Shown in pieces: positions 49,301 to 62,100 of a stretch of 62,500 nt of DNA; position 1 is the first letter of the stretch, and each line of letters opens with the position of its first letter. This DNA is from Paratrimastix pyriformis (Eukaryota > Preaxostyla > Paratrimastigidae). The stretch is taken from assembly GCA_027972325.1 (NCBI GenBank), contig JAPMOS010000108.1, positions 1-62,500 on the forward strand, written 5' to 3'. The notes beneath the pieces are model-generated. The model was not told the origin of the DNA. It was given only the letters and a program-made list of their open reading frames with translations, and made no database searches. Both the position numbers and the translations under genes were made by a program.

Positions 49301-51031
49301 GTGGATGGCGGGTGTATGGATGGCGGGTGCGTATGGATGGCGGGTGCGTGTGGATGGCGGGTGCGTGTGGATGGCGGGTGCGTGTGGATGGCGGGTGCGT
49401 GTGGATGGCGGGTGCGTGTGGATGGCGGGTGCGTGTGGATGGCGGGTGGGTCAGCGGCAGTGGGTGGCAGGCGAACGAGCGGGCGACACATGGCGGGTGC
49501 GTGGGCGGAAGGTGCGTGGGTGCGCGTGGCATGCGGGCGGCGCGGACCAGTGCATTCGACCAGGTCGCGCATCTCCAGGAAGCCGATTTGGTCGCGGGCG
49601 CACATGAAGGCGTCGATGCAGTGGCCTTTGCCTGCGGCACGTCGGGCGAGGGCCTGGTAGTACTGCAAAGAGGAGGTCAAAGTGAGAAACAATGTTACGC
49701 GCGAACGTCCATGCCGCTGGAGACCGTCGCACACACAGCCGTGGCGGCAGACGGACCTTCTGGGCGCGGCTGAAGTGCTTGAGCTGGGTGTTGGTCTCGA
49801 TGTTGACGTGGGCGCGCATGGTCTCCTGCAGGTTGCTGCCCAGGACCATCCCGGGGCCCTGGGTGCAGGGCCCGTTGATGAAGAGCATGATGCGGGCCCC
49901 CAGGTTGGGCATCAGGCACTGCGCGGGGGGGGGGGGGGGGGGGGGGAAGAGGGCCAAAGAGGAACGAGTATGAGCCGTGCTGTGATCGTCCTCTCCCCCT
50001 CCTCCTCCTCGACCAAACGCGCATCTTTCCCCCCACTCGCAGTGCCGGTGGGCAGGGGGCGAGTCGGCAGGCAGGGGCGAGTGAGCGACCTCCAGGATGG
50101 AGACGGCCGTTGAAAGGGCAGCCCCAGTGCTGCGCAGCGCGCGGCAGCCTTCCTGCAGGGGCCATGGGTCGGGGACCAGCTCGTCGAGGATGGTCTGCAG
50201 CGCCACGTCGCATTGCTGCACCTGGCAGAGCAGACTGGGCCGGGGGAGGCGAGGCTATGGTCAGGGGAAAAAGTAAGGTGCCAGAAAAACAGACGGGCTG
50301 CCACCACGAGGATCAAGGCGAAGCATCTCGGCCACCTGCTCCACGGTGAGATCCTTGGTTCCGGAGAAGACGTGCGATTTGGTGATGTCGGTCGAGGTGA
50401 GATCATACACTTGCACCTATTCAATCGAACGGCCCTGTAAGGCCAAAAAAGCCACATGAAAGAGTCACAGACCACTGTGCCGAAAGTGATCAGTCCCACA
50501 TAGGAATCGGAGGGGAGCTGCGTGATCGAGAGGAGGATTGATTCCTTCAGAGCTTGCAGCTCTTCCGCCGGCATACAGATATCGACAACGTAAAAGAAGG
50601 CCGGCGGAGTGCTTTGGGTGGGGAGCAAATATTCAACAGTGGACCAGCAGGCTTGCAGTTCCTGCGGGATGTTGTCATCGGCTGCGTTGACCAGCCGAGG
50701 AGGGAGATACGAACACTCGAGACAGAAAGGGCACACCCACAGCTTTTCTTGAAAGTTCACACGGCTAAAGAGTTTCCGGAAGTGGGAGTCCAAGGGGGTG
50801 CGGTGAGCGCGTCAAGGTTCACCCAACAAACCTGTAAGGATTCAGGATTGCACCACATTTTGTGCATGCACACGGCTCACAGTTGAGAAGGGGCATATTT
50901 GGAGTGCGCTTGCATGGAGTGTACAAGCATCCGAAAGGAACAATGGCCCGTGCGGCCGCAATTCGAGATGTCGGCCAAACTCCCCATGAAGAACGATATC
51001 CCACCGACTCATCTAAATCGAAGGATGCCAT
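46359..51031 (-). CDS. SEC23: SEC23, COPII coat GTPase-activating subunit
   Basis: Starts MASFDLDESVGYRSSWGVWP (ATG 51031), then TSRIAAARAIVPFGCLYTPC and the zinc finger CTKCGAILNPY / KLWVCPFCLEC. Trunk (vWA-like): PPAFFYVVDICMPAEELQAL, DSYVGLITFGTVV, DPWPLQEGCRALRSTGAALS, GARIMLFINGPCTQGPGMVL, AGKGHCIDAFMCARDQIGFL. Beta-barrel: TCAWKMCGLNSTTTVALFYE. Helical: RWIDRTLIRLVTKFATYTKG, QFMFYLRRSRFLRLFNHTPD, MIQPSLLTYQFGQPPTPSLL. The gelsolin domain ends with LKKFMDYLMTLAVQGQ and the stop at 46359. With SEC24 it forms the inner COPII coat on ER exit sites and stimulates SAR1 GTP hydrolysis. Introns are rich in tandem repeats (46,935-47,118 11-bp; 48,283-48,500 ~98-bp; 49,262-49,445 17-bp). First intron donor is GTTTGT. 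Confidence 0.93.
46935..47118. repeat. 11-bp repeat (gatgatgactg)n in a SEC23 intron
   Basis: About 16 units with one C/T difference, followed by a GAT/GAC run to about 47,145. Confidence 0.9.
48283..48540. repeat. ~98-bp repeat carrying a 3' splice site, three units, SEC23
   Basis: The segment gatgcccacctcctgtcggg occurs at about 48,291 and 48,390, with a third, variant copy at about 48,488. On the minus strand each unit holds the intron end cccgacag followed by GAGGTGGGCATCGGC, which is the start of the exon coding the VGIGGTCAWKMCGL segment. Confidence 0.9.
49262..49445. repeat. 17-bp repeat (gcgtgtggatggcgggt)n in a SEC23 intron
   Basis: About 10 units, some shortened. Open reading frames across it are repeat artefacts. 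Confidence 0.9.
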
Positions 51032-51104
51032 TTATTTGCTGTGCGCTTCTCGTGGAACTCCGCGAAGCGAAACAGAACAGGAGGGGGAGTTACCTGAGGT
51101 ACTG

Positions 51105-51631
51105 ATGTCTACCACGACTGCAGCAGCAAATTCGGTGACGGCTTCGGCCGAGCTCACAGCCCGAGTTCTCTCAGAGCAGCTGGAAAAGCTCCTCTCAAAT
51201 TTGCAAACCGAAGTTTCAAAGGTCTCCGACTCATTCCAACTCCGATCACTTAATCTGTCGGCGGCCTCTAGTGTTCCTCGCTTTCCGTACAGCACTTCGA
51301 AACGATCTACTCTCCAGCAGTTACGCACACATCGGGCGCTGTCCTGGATTGTGTTGAGGTCGCCAAAGTTTATGCCACAAAGGTCCAGGAATTGCTCAAA
51401 GAGCTCCGGGCAGCCCAGGTGCTGAATTCTAAAATGTCTGGTTTCCCCATTCACCGCCGTGTGACCCATCTCGTCCCCAGTAAAGAAATCCGAGCGGCTG
51501 TTCTGCAGCTGGAGCAGGCCGCTGCACCGCTCTTGGGTGGGCCTCTTCCCCCGGCTCCAGGCGCAGGCGCTGTTGTCGAGACCCCTGCACCTCCTTCGCC
51601 TCCGCGGCAGGTATTCCACGCCATGTTTTAG
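51105..51631 (+). CDS. Small coiled-coil protein, BORC-subunit-like (BORCS6/BORCS5-type)
   Basis: Three exons close in frame: 51105-51221, 51272-51435, 51481-51631 (143 residues); donors GTCTCC and GTCTGG. The protein is almost wholly helical: TARVLSEQLEKLLSNLQTEV, a central segment AVLDCVEVAKVYATKVQELL, then IKEIRAAVLQLEQ, with a Pro/Ala-rich tail. The arrangement of helix pairs and the terminal I-K-E-I-R-x-x-x-x-x-L-E block resembles BORCS6/BORCS5, subunits of BORC, which couples lysosomes to ARL8 and kinesins. Similarity is by eye; other small coiled-coil subunits (MED22, BLOC-1 type) remain possible. Start lies 73 bp from the divergent SEC23 start. The stop overlaps that of RECQ4. Confidence 0.5.
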
Positions 51632-52239
51632 GACTGGGGCTGATCCCCCACGGTGTGGACATTGTCACCCGTGACGACACAATCGCCCTTGGCCTTGTCG
51701 TCCCCGCCGTCCTTGGCCTTGTCGTCGCCGTCCTTGCCTTTGGCGGCCTTGCCGTTCGCGTTGGGGCCGTTGTCGAGTGTCGCAATCACCTCTGCGATCA
51801 TGGCCACCAGCTGCACGTGGCAGGCCGGTGGGTGGAGAGTGGAGGGGTCATTGGGATCTTCCCCTCCGCATCCCAGCAAGGCGAGCGCCACCCCCCATCA
51901 GCACCGCCAAACACCAACACCGCGACGGCCAGCAGATGACGGACCGCTTCAAAGTCGACGTGCGCGTACTGCTTCCAGAACGGTGTCTTGTTCCACTGGG
52001 CGGCGGTTTGGCCGGGCGAGGCCACCCCATGCAGCACCCGGGCCATGAGGCGCGGGGTGGGCCGGGTGCCATCCTCGAGGCGGACCTGGACAGACGCCCA
52101 CAGGGCGCGGATGTCGGCCTCCAGCCCGCGCACCCTGCGGGTTTTGTGTATGGAATAACAAGATTGGTTTGTGCGGCGGGGAAGCGAAAAAAAAGGCTCT
52201 CCCGCTACGAGCAGAGTCCCACAACGAGAGATGGGAACT

Positions 52240-52277
<38 letters not shown>

Positions 52278-54268
52278 GAGCACCCACTCAACCACGCGGT
52301 CACAGTCCCAGCACACGGAGCGACGCACTCCTAGACAGACTTTCGGGGGGTCTTCTGGATGGGGCCGGGGAACTCGGGCAGCGGGTCCCCGGCGAAGTAC
52401 TGCCGTACCAAGGGACGCACCCGTGCAGAGACTGGAGCCGGAGTGGGAAAGGCAGGTTCCGAGGTCAGTGAGCGCAGAAAGAGTGTTTCGTGGTGGGCGA
52501 GAGAAGGAGGAACATGGCAGGAGGGTTCCCTGGCCCCGGTATCAGTGGGGGAGTTGTGACGATGGGGCCGGCGCGAGGGTGCGGAACAGACCTTCCTCTG
52601 GGTGGCATTCGGTCCACTGAGTGGAGGCGGAACCCGCCAGGGTGCCATACACGAGGTCCAGCTTCGAGACCTGCTCGCAATCCAGAACGGTCCCTGTCGG
52701 AAACTCCGATACGGACGCACAGACCCCCCTCGCCCCTCACACACATGCCACGCAACAGACCGCGGCCCTGTGGATGGTGGACAGCCGAGCGGCGAGGGCC
52801 TCGGCCAGGTGGGAGATGTCCCCCGCGGTGGGGCGCCGGAGGACGCGGATGGCAGGGCAGTAGTCCCGCAGGTAGGCCCGCACCTCACCAGCTTGCTGGA
52901 TGGCCGGGGGTGAGTGATGAGGGGAATGAGGGAAGGAATGAAACGAAGGAGATGAGGAGATGAGGGAGTCCCGAGGGGTGGGCACCGCCAGACGGACCTC
53001 GAGGGCGGAGAGCTGGCCCGAGATCAGGCTGGGTGCGACGCCGAGTTCCTTCGCCACCTGTCACCCCGCGCGCCCCGCACACACGCAGTGTTCGTGAAGG
53101 GGAGCGAAAAGGCGAATAGATGCGAAAACGGCGACACAGAGCAAAAGACGGCGACACAGAGCAAAGAGCGCTCTGAAGGGCGCCCATTCCCGACCCGGGG
53201 GCTTGTGGCTGTGTCGGGCCAAAAAGGCGCAATCCAGGGAATCCATGGATGCCGAGCTTCTGCTACTGGGGGTCATAAGACTGTCTGGCCCTCGACAACG
53301 GGGGTACCCACCAGGGCACGCCGTCCGATTTTGAAACGCGAGGTCATCAGGTCTTACGTCCAAACATTCGATTCCGCATCTTCTCGATCCTTGGGACTGA
53401 TGTTGTTTCTTCGTCACACTCCGGTATACCAGGAAGGCTCCAGTCCACATAGTTATGGGACACCGGACCTGCATGCAGCTGAAGGCATATGTGGGTTTGG
53501 GCCGACGCAGAGGGCGACCCACGCGAAGCAGAGCCTTGACGACAGGATGGTTTTCGGCCAGATGGAAGGGGGCCGTCCGGAGGAAGATGGCCTCGCCCTG
53601 GGTGGGGATCCCTGTGGCGATATGAAGGCGGCGGGAATTGGAGGTCATCATCTTTTCTGTACCGGCTGGCTGGCGTCACCACAGTCGAACATCCAAAAAA
53701 CGACCCTTGCCCACACGCCCATACAACGCCGCCACCGCCACCACGAACCAGGCACGCGCTGCACCCAGGAGCCGCCAGCGAGAACGGGGTCCAGAGGACA
53801 CTCGGGCAGCGCGCCGCCGCCCGATCCGCCCGCCAGGTAGGCCAGCACGGCCTCGATCAGGGGCGGGCGGATGTCATGCTCCACCGCAAGCTGATGGGTA
53901 GCCGGGCGGGTCGGCAGGAGAAATGAGCCGGAGGATTGCGCAGAGTGCAGCGGGCGTGAATCCCACGTGGCATCTGAGGTCTGAGGGAGCGCCAAGCGCA
54001 GAGGAGCGTTGGACAGACATCTTCGGTGGGTACGGGCCGCACAGCGGCGTCGCCCTTGAAGAGGCCCGTCAGCAGAGAACCCACCGAGGTCGCGTCCACA
54101 GATTCGCTGTGACGGAGATGGGAAGGGATTCGACGAAGGGACAAAGAGGGAAGCGCGTGGAGAAACCCGGGACCCTTACTCCCCGCCCGTCCCGCATTTG
54201 AAGAGAGACACTTGACAATAACAAAGGCTGCCCGTCCCGAGAAAAAGGAGGTTGATGGGTGGGTGGGT

Positions 54269-54299
<31 letters not shown>

Positions 54300-57200
54300 T
54301 GAGCGTGGGCACGAGCGAGACCTGCAGGTCAGGCTGCGGATGCGGATGTAGTCCGCGTCATGCAGGAAGACGTGTGATCGGGCAGGCTTCCCGTCACGCC
54401 CGGCACGCCCGATTTCCTGGGTGGTGGGTAGATGGCAGAAGGGGCGTGAGGCATCGGTCGGGCCCAGCCCGTCGCGCGTGTGAACAAACGGAGCGGGGCG
54501 AGTGGACGCGGACCTGGACGTAATGCTCCAGGGAGCGGGGCATGCAGAAGTGCACAACCCCACGCAGGGACGTCATGTCGAGGCCCATGCCGAAGCTGCC
54601 GGGCGTGGCGCACAGGATATCCAGGCGGCCGGTGGTGAACAGGGTTTGGATGCGCACGCGCTCGCGAGGAGGCTTGCCTGAAAGCCGGCGGGGGGGATGG
54701 GGTGGGGTGGGGGATGGGGGTGGGGGGGGGGGGGGGGGGGGGATCGGAATGAATTGTTGTTGGAGACGAACCACTCCATCGTATTCTGTTTGGCTGTCTG
54801 ACATTGTCTGACTGCCTGTGGGCGCGAGGAGTAGGGCCTGACAGACCGGCGTGGTAGCTTTGGGCATCGAGGGACTGGGCCCTCAGGAAGTCGGCCAGCT
54901 CGTCCGCTTGGAACTGCGTGAAAAATCAAGGGTGGATGGGACAATAGATTGTTCACGCACGATTGTACAGCAAGGGCGGTTGGGGCTCCAATCCTCGCGA
55001 GAGGGCATTGGATGGAGAAGGGGAGCCCTGAGGTGGATGGCAGCGGGACCTGCTGGAAGGTGTAGATGAGCAGCGGCCGTATGGAGAGCCACTCCGGGGA
55101 CCGAATCAGGGCCAGCAGAGCCGTCTCGCTAAGATGGGAGAGCGTGATGAGGCATCGTCATGTGATTTGCGCAGGTGGGCCTTCCGATGCAGGGTGGCGT
55201 TCGAAGAAGAGACCTTCGATCGCGGGACACGGCAAGGGCGATGTTGGCTCGGGTGACGTCTCCCAGCCGAACAATCGGATCAGGTGCCACCTGCCGCAGC
55301 AAGGGCCACATAACAACAAGGGGAGTCCAAAGGCCAGAGCATAACAGAGACATAAGCGGAGCGCAACGGCCGCAGCAGCAGATCGGGTGGCAGAGTGAAG
55401 AGAGTACAGCGCGACGTGATGACAGAGGTCGGGTCAGGCTGAAAACGCACCTGGATGGGGTCGAGAGCCAGCGGGAGGGACGAGCGCGTTCGGGAGAAGG
55501 CGGCCTTCTCCTCGGGAGGCAGGCCGGGCCGGTCGATGCCCAGGGCCGCCACAATGTGGGCCGCCGTCCGGGCCGTGGCCGTGGCTGGGGGGCGGTGGCC
55601 GAATTGAGGGAAATGAAAGCAATGGCCACGAAAAAACAAGAGTGCGGAAAAAGGTGCTTCCTTCTCTGTGTGTGAATTTGCTGATCGAGATGGGGGCGGA
55701 GGGCGCGAGGCGACGTGTGCTGGGGAAGGGAGCTGCGGCCCGCAGCCTGGCCGGGACGGTGGTCCGTGGGCCCACCCAGCTGCTCTGTGGAAGCCGGCGG
55801 ACCAGTCAAGGCCAGAATGCAGGGAACGTGAAGCACATCGTGGAAGACGTGCCGCAGCGCCAGGTAGGATGGCCTGCGCAACACCACCGACAACCAAGAA
55901 AAGAGCGTGTGGATGGGGGAATGCCCGTAAAGCGGGACGGCCTGAAATTGGATGAAGGGACGCGAAACGGCAGGCGGAACCGATCGCCCGTTCGTTCGGG
56001 GGGGCGCGGACCGGAAGTTGTGGGACCACTCGCTGATGCAATGCGCCTCGTCCACGCAGGCCACAGCAATGGGCGGAAGCAAAGGAGCCTGCACCACACA
56101 GGAGGCACGATGAAATCGGAGGGTGGGGCGAAGTGAACGAGAAGCGGAAAATTCCTGTGCATCTGATTCGGGAGCAGGAAGCGGGAAGCCAAAGGGACGG
56201 GGAGGGGGATGAAGAGTGCTGGCAGACGATGCTCTCGACGAAGTGGCGGCTGGCGATCTTTTCGGGGGAGAGGAAGAGCACCCGGGCCTGACCCGACTGC
56301 AGCTGCTGCATGGCCTCCTGCGAAGCGACGGCCTGCGGGGCGCGTGTCGCGGGGATGGGGGGGGGGGGGGGGGGGGGGGCACAGAATGGATGAAGAGGAG
56401 CGGTGACGGTGGGCGATACTTCATGGTGCGCGCACTGCGGTGTCTCGAACCATTTCGCTCCTTCTGCCCAAAGCAGAGGCGGAAGCGGTCGAGAATCCTG
56501 AAGCGCGCCCCAATTCCCCCGGGAGGCCTTGGATGTCGGGTGGGCGGGTGGGGTATTCATGGGGCCGTCACACCAGGGGACCGACGGACCGACTGGATGG
56601 ACGACAGGGCCACGCCGCACACCCCGCCGGGCAGGTTGGTCAGCTGGTCTTCCATCAGGGCCAGCAGGGGCGAGACCACGACAAGCAGCCCGCGGTCCAG
56701 AAGGGCAGCTGGATGAGGAGGAAGAGAAGATGGCAGCGGAGTTGCGTGTCGAGACATATCACGATCCAAAAAATGAAGGGAGGCCTCCCATAGTTTTGTA
56801 ACCACATTTCATGGCTGGCGAAGGATGGACGGGGAGCGGAAGGAGTGGTGAGCGGACCAGGTAGCTGGTAGCACAAAGATTTGCCCGCACCTACACATTT
56901 AGAAGAAGAAGAAGAAGAACATGACGATGACGATAGTTGATGGGGATGGATGGACGGGTGGATGGGGAGGGCCGAGGAGACGGACCGGTGGGGGCGATAA
57001 ACAGGGTCGACTGGCCCTGTAGGATCCGGGTGATGACCTCCGCCTGGCCTGCAGGTGTGCCGTTTTGTGTGGGTGAGTGTCTGTGGGGTGGGGGATGCGC
57101 GGCTGCTGCACGCCATGGTCCGCCTGGGCGGGCGGACCTGGCAAAAACTCGGTTTTGCCGAAGATGACCCGCAGCCCATCGGCGATGGTGACCCGCTCGA

Positions 57201-58991
57201 GGCTCCGGAGGCTCTCGATGCCGCGCCCGCCCGACGCCGGACCAAGGGTGACCTGCCGGATGAGTGGGGAATGCGTTGCGAATGAACGGGCATGCGTTAG
57301 TGCCGATCAGCATTGTCGGCCGCAATGACAAAAACCAAGTCGCGCTCCTGCCCTGACGCCAAAACGTCATCACCCCCGCCATCACAGCATCCAATTGGTT
57401 GTCCAGGGCCTGTGCGCTTCGTGAACAGTGCCGCAGACCTGCTCGTCTTCGTCGTTGTCGTCATCCAGGATCCGTAGGCGGCCACCCGGGGCAACCGGCT
57501 GTGCCGCCCCGCCGGCGGTGCCGCCCGTTTCGGCCCCCAGGGGCCCGGCCTCGCCAGGGTCGCCGGAGGCGGCCGCACCCCCGCGACGCTTGGCGCGGGA
57601 CGAGGCACTGCCAGTGGCAGCGGCGGCAGAGCGATATGTGCTGCCCACCCGGCGGCCCGTTGGGCTGGGGGGAGGGAAAGGATGGGAGAGTGGGCAAAAG
57701 AAGAGAGGTGGTCACGATGTATGCGCATCTGTGTGCGTCTGCGTCTGCGCGTGACTGTGGATGTGACTATGTGCGTGCGTCTGCTCTGTTGATGGTGGGG
57801 CGGGTGGGAAGGTGGAGGCTGTACGGACCATGTCGACTGGCGCACGAACATGGGTTTTTTCCCGGGGCCTGTGGTGGAAAGAGTGTGAGGCGAGTGAGAG
57901 GGGGGGTGCTGGAGGAGCAGGCGTGTGTGGTGCCGGTGCTGACTGGAGAGCCGAATGGATGGCGCAGGCATGACAGACCTCTCCCCACCGCCACGGCACG
58001 ATGCAATTTCTTCCCGTAGACGATACGCTATCGCGGAGATGAAAGATGGGGGTGAGACGAGATGGTGTGTCGCCGGTGGTGCGGTGCGAGTGCCGGGTGT
58101 GAATTTGGAAGGGAGATCGGGTGAGAGGAGGGGGGGGATGGGATGGGAGGGGGGGCATCTTGTCAACAGGCGGACCTTGTTCACACGTCGTTTGACCTTC
58201 TTCAGGCAATGCCCCAGCTGGTGTTCCGAGTCACCGCTCTCGAGGCGAGCGTGCTTCACCCCGCCCGCACTGTTGTCGACCCCGGGGTCAGCAGCGCTTG
58301 CTTGGGTTTCTGTGGCAGCGGCCGTGGCGCCGGAGCTGGCAGGGTGAGCCGGGGTTGTGTGTGCTGGCACGGTCGAGGCGTGTTTGGCCTCGCCAAGCCG
58401 GAACCGTCCCCCGTTGGTCCAGCCGACTCCTCCTGACCCGGTGGAAGACACACGCCGGACTGGTGCCGGTGTCTGGTGCTCGGGGGCCGGTGCTGCGATC
58501 GGAGTGAGGAAGAGCGCGCCCAGGGTTTTCTTGCGGAACATCGAATCAACCTCGGCTCGCGCGGCTTCGGTGGCCGACTCAATCAGTTGGAGTGAAGATG
58601 ATCGCGTCGGCTGACGTGAGACCGGGGGATGTGGTGCCGAGGTGATGGGTGAAACAGATATTGGAGGTGGCGACGGTGATGGCGGGATCGTCGGTGCGTG
58701 AGGCGGTGGGGAGGGGGAGGGGGAGGGGGATGGCATCATTCGGAAAGATGATGCACGCGGAAAAAAGTTCACGGCCTTGGGAACATGTTGAACAATGGAC
58801 GGAATTGCAACAGCTTGGTGAGAAGCGGCAAGGAGGACGGGAACCGAGCCTGCCTCGGGGAGAGCCCGAAGAATGGAAAATTCCTCTTGGGCCGGTGGTG
58901 GTCTCGGAGGAGACAAATGCCGATGCGGTGGCGGAGGAGGTTCACTCTCGTCGTCCTCGCGCGCTGGGGAACAAGGACACTCGTCAAACAT
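51628..58991 (-). CDS. RECQ4-type DNA helicase
   Basis: A long Pro/Ser-rich N-terminus (MFDECPCSPARED onwards, about 58,991-57,380) precedes the RecQ core. Motif 0: EFLP|GQAEVITRILQGQ. Motif I: TGAGKSLCYQLP (split by an intron). Motif Ia: VVVSPLLALMEDQ. Motif II: ACVDEAHCISEWSHNFR, whose WSHNFRP form is typical of RECQ4. Motif III: ALTGTATARTA. Motif IV: LLIYTFQQ. Motif V: LCATPGSFGMGLD. Motif VI: GRAGRDGKPARSHVFL. C-terminal blocks AKELGVAPSLISGQLSALE, TPRLMARVLHGVASPG and FWKQYAHVDFEAL match the RECQ4 C-terminus. RECQ4 functions in replication initiation and repair. The last intron begins GTCCGT. A low-complexity Lys/Asp/Gly tail ends VGDQPQS. Many introns carry long sense-strand C runs. 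I could not see a clear Sld2-like motif in the N-terminus. Confidence 0.85.
52240..52275. repeat. G36 homopolymer in a RECQ4 intron
   Basis: 36 consecutive G on the plus strand (C on the sense strand). Similar runs in the same gene lie at 54269-54298, 54722-54742 and 56357-56379. Confidence 0.95.
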
Positions 58992-59672
58992 TTCTGTCTC
59001 GCCGTGGTCAGTTTGAAAGAAGAAATGTTGACAGGGGCTCTGGACGAAACGACTTTCAAAAAAAATTCAAAAATATACAGATTCAGATTGAGGACCCCTC
59101 CTTGCTTTTTTTTAATCAAAGCAGGCTAAAAGGAGGAGCAAAGACGTGGAACAACCGGCCCACATCTGCTGCTTCACTTATCTATTGCCTTCATCCAGGG
59201 TCTTTGTTGTTTGTTTTTCCTGACCAGCAACTTCTGGCAGCGCATGCTTATATAAAAAGTGCCAGGCCGGAGCAGCCCCCTTGGGACAGGTGTCGGGACC
59301 TGGGCCGGCTTCGATACTTGAGCCGAGGAACTGATGATCCTGGTGTCATTTCTTCTTGCACAACAAAAACAATGCTTTAGTACAAACTGGCACAGAATCA
59401 CCACACGAAAGCAAAGAGTAAGTCCGAGCGCCATTCCGACCATCCCCGCGGGAGTCGAGGTTCAATTCTTGCTGTCCTTGAGTGCGAGCATTGTCCCATC
59501 CGACCGTCCGATTTGGGAGGACTTTCTCCAAGGTGCGTAAACTCATAAACTCAGACAACAATTGCCGGATGGGAAAGGAACCCTTCGGGTAATATCAATT
59601 CTCTTCTTTCCTCTCTGACACCTCGCGCTTTTTCGCTCTCTCGCTCTGGAAACTCTTGACTCTCCGGGCAAG
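58992..59672. other. RECQ4/SEC6 divergent region; SEC6 5' exon not resolved
   Basis: 681 bp, the most AT-rich stretch of the gene block. It contains tatataaaaag at about 59,250. One plus-strand ORF (59334-59540) with PAGVEVQFLLSLSASI could include the missing first coding exon of SEC6, but no GTC-type donor closes its frame with the next exon. It probably holds both promoters. Confidence 0.4.
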
Positions 59673-62067
59673 GACCCACTCCAGGAAGTCCGCGACCGGC
59701 TTCATTCTATCGCCGATCTGCCGCAGTTTTTGGCAAGTGTAAAGCAAAAACGAAACGAAGTGCAGAGTCAGCTCCGATCCAGCGTCCAAACGCAAATCGG
59801 CGAGGCCGAGCGAGCCCTGACAATTTTAAAGGAATCCGAACAAAAAACTGAAGAACTCAGCAAAGGGTCTCATTGATGATTGGCCCATTTGCCTTCATCT
59901 CTCTTTCTCCCCAGACTGAGCACAATCTGCGGCATGTGCGACTCCGTCCGCGACGGGATCAAGGGCTATGCAATCACGAAGACACTAAATGTCGTCCGAA
60001 GAAATCTCGATTCCGTTTTACAGCAAGTGCAGAAGCTCTCGAAGGTGAAGGATGAGGTCCGGGATCCCCACGCGTCACAGAACCGGGACAAACAACTCAT
60101 GCACCGCAGGTGGCGCATGTCCGGGAGATGATGGACGAGCCATCGAACCTGGACATGATCTACAAGGAGCTCCGGGAGCTGCTGGATATGCGGGAGGTTG
60201 TGCTGGAGCAGGTCGGCATCACCCCGCCTTTCCCGACACACGGCACATCAGCAGACGAGAGTCCGTGGCATGGAGAAACACGTTGAGAAGCCGCCCTCTT
60301 CTGCTCCCGCGCCGCCAGCCGCCAGCCGCTGCACCCCCCACACACACACACACACACGCACGTCCCTACGCGCACCCACGATCGACCCGACCAAAGCGGA
60401 CGCATTACCCACCCCCGCTACCGGGCATCCGTGGGGCCTGCAGTTCGTGAAACGATTGCCATCAATGAAAATGAATTCCCCTGATGCCGCCTCCCCCTCC
60501 CCCCCCCCCCACTCACTCGGGATCTTCCCCCTCTTTCGCAACCTCGCGCCGCAGACCCGGGACCAGCAGGCCGAGAACGAGCAGCTGGCGGAGTACTTCA
60601 CGGACATCGAGGACCTGGCCCGGACATACCGCCAGTTCATCATCTCCCTCATCGCCCGGATGACCGAGCTGGCCGAGGTCTGCGCCCTTGTGGGTCTCTG
60701 CCCTCGCCTCGTGGGATGGGGTCGTTCGTCGGTCGACTATCACCCAACCGACCTTGATCCGATCGGCAAATCGCGTGAATTCCAGTTGGCCCACACCCCG
60801 GGCAACCTCAAACCATCGCCGCGCAACCGGGTCCCCGAGTGAGTGGTGCATGGGTGGGGTCAGTCGGGACGGGTGTTTATGTTGCCCACCAATCTGTCCG
60901 CCGCCCACCATCCGCCCCCCGTCCCGCAGGACTCGCCCGAGGTTGTCTTTGCGATGATCGCCGTGGTGGAACACGACGAGACGTACGACGACGAGCACGT
61001 CATCTTCTGCCAGCGAGGCGGTCCGTCCCGACCCACACCCACACCCACACAACGACGCCCCCAGCTCGTTCTTGGCGATGGATCTTATTTTTGGATTGGT
61101 TTTTGATGTCCACAAAAAATTAAGGGGAGTCAAAATAATTCAATAGAAATAACCGCTAATTTTGGCGAAATTTGCTAAATTTTGTTAAGAAAGCCAGGCC
61201 AGCCGCACCACTTGGATGGCGTGTTGCCCACACCCGAGAACGAGACGCATGGCAACCACGCAGGGGGGCTGATGTGGCAGCATATATTCTTTGGCACGCT
61301 CACCGCCGCACGACGGGAGCTGCCCTTCTCTCCGTTGGGAGGCCTGACCTTCTCTGCTGGTGCCTTTGCTTTGCTTTGCTTGGACGGGGGCCTGTGTCCA
61401 GACGAGGAGGATATGCCTGGAGCCGCCCCCACCCGGCCCTTCGAGCTCTTCCTCCGCCTCCATCCATCCTCCCTCCTCCTCCTCTCCATCCATCCCTCTC
61501 CTCCTCCATCATCCTCCTCCTCCTCCTCCTCCATCCCTCCTCCCTCCCTCCCCCCCCATCCTCCCTCCTCCTCCTCCTCCTCCCCGCCCCGCCCCGCCCC
61601 CTCTCCGACGCATCATTCTGGATGTGTTTCTTTCTCCTCGCTTGCTCATCCTCATCCTCATGCCGCTTCATCGCCGGGGATGGAACGTGCAGGCGACCAT
61701 CAAGAGACGCCGTTGATGAGAAGATCAACCAGCAGGTCGACGAGGTGCTCAAGGTCGGCATCCCCCCCTCCCCCCCCCCCCCACACACAGACACAGACAC
61801 ATACGTACGCACGCACTGTGTTTGATTTTGATTTTTTGCGAGTTTATGGTTCTGGTTCGCCGCCGGCCCCCAAGTTCGCTCAGCTGTGCGTCCCTTCCTG
61901 TCCGATTGATCAGTCCCTTTGCTCCCGCACACCCTCCTGACCGAGTTTTTCCCCTCGCACGCGCGCACACATGGGGGGGCGGGGGTGGATGATGATGATG
62001 ATTGGATGATGATGATGATGATTGGATGATTGGATGATGATGATGATTGGATGATGATGATGATGAT

Positions 62068-62100
<33 letters not shown>

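Noticed and set aside
51105-51631. Mediator MED22 identity for the small coiled-coil gene
   Set aside because: Length fits, but the C-terminal IKEIRAAVLQLEQ block and helix spacing fit BORCS6/BORCS5 better; neither is proven.
59255-59330. Possible SRP RNA helix-8-like segment (ccaggccggagcagccc)
   Set aside because: The conserved GGAA and AGCAG parts are not spaced as in SRP RNA and several invariant adenosines are missing; no supporting helix 5/6 partner was seen.
59300-59345. tRNA-like T-arm (ggcttcgatacttgagcc)
   Set aside because: No matching acceptor, D or anticodon arm could be folded around it.
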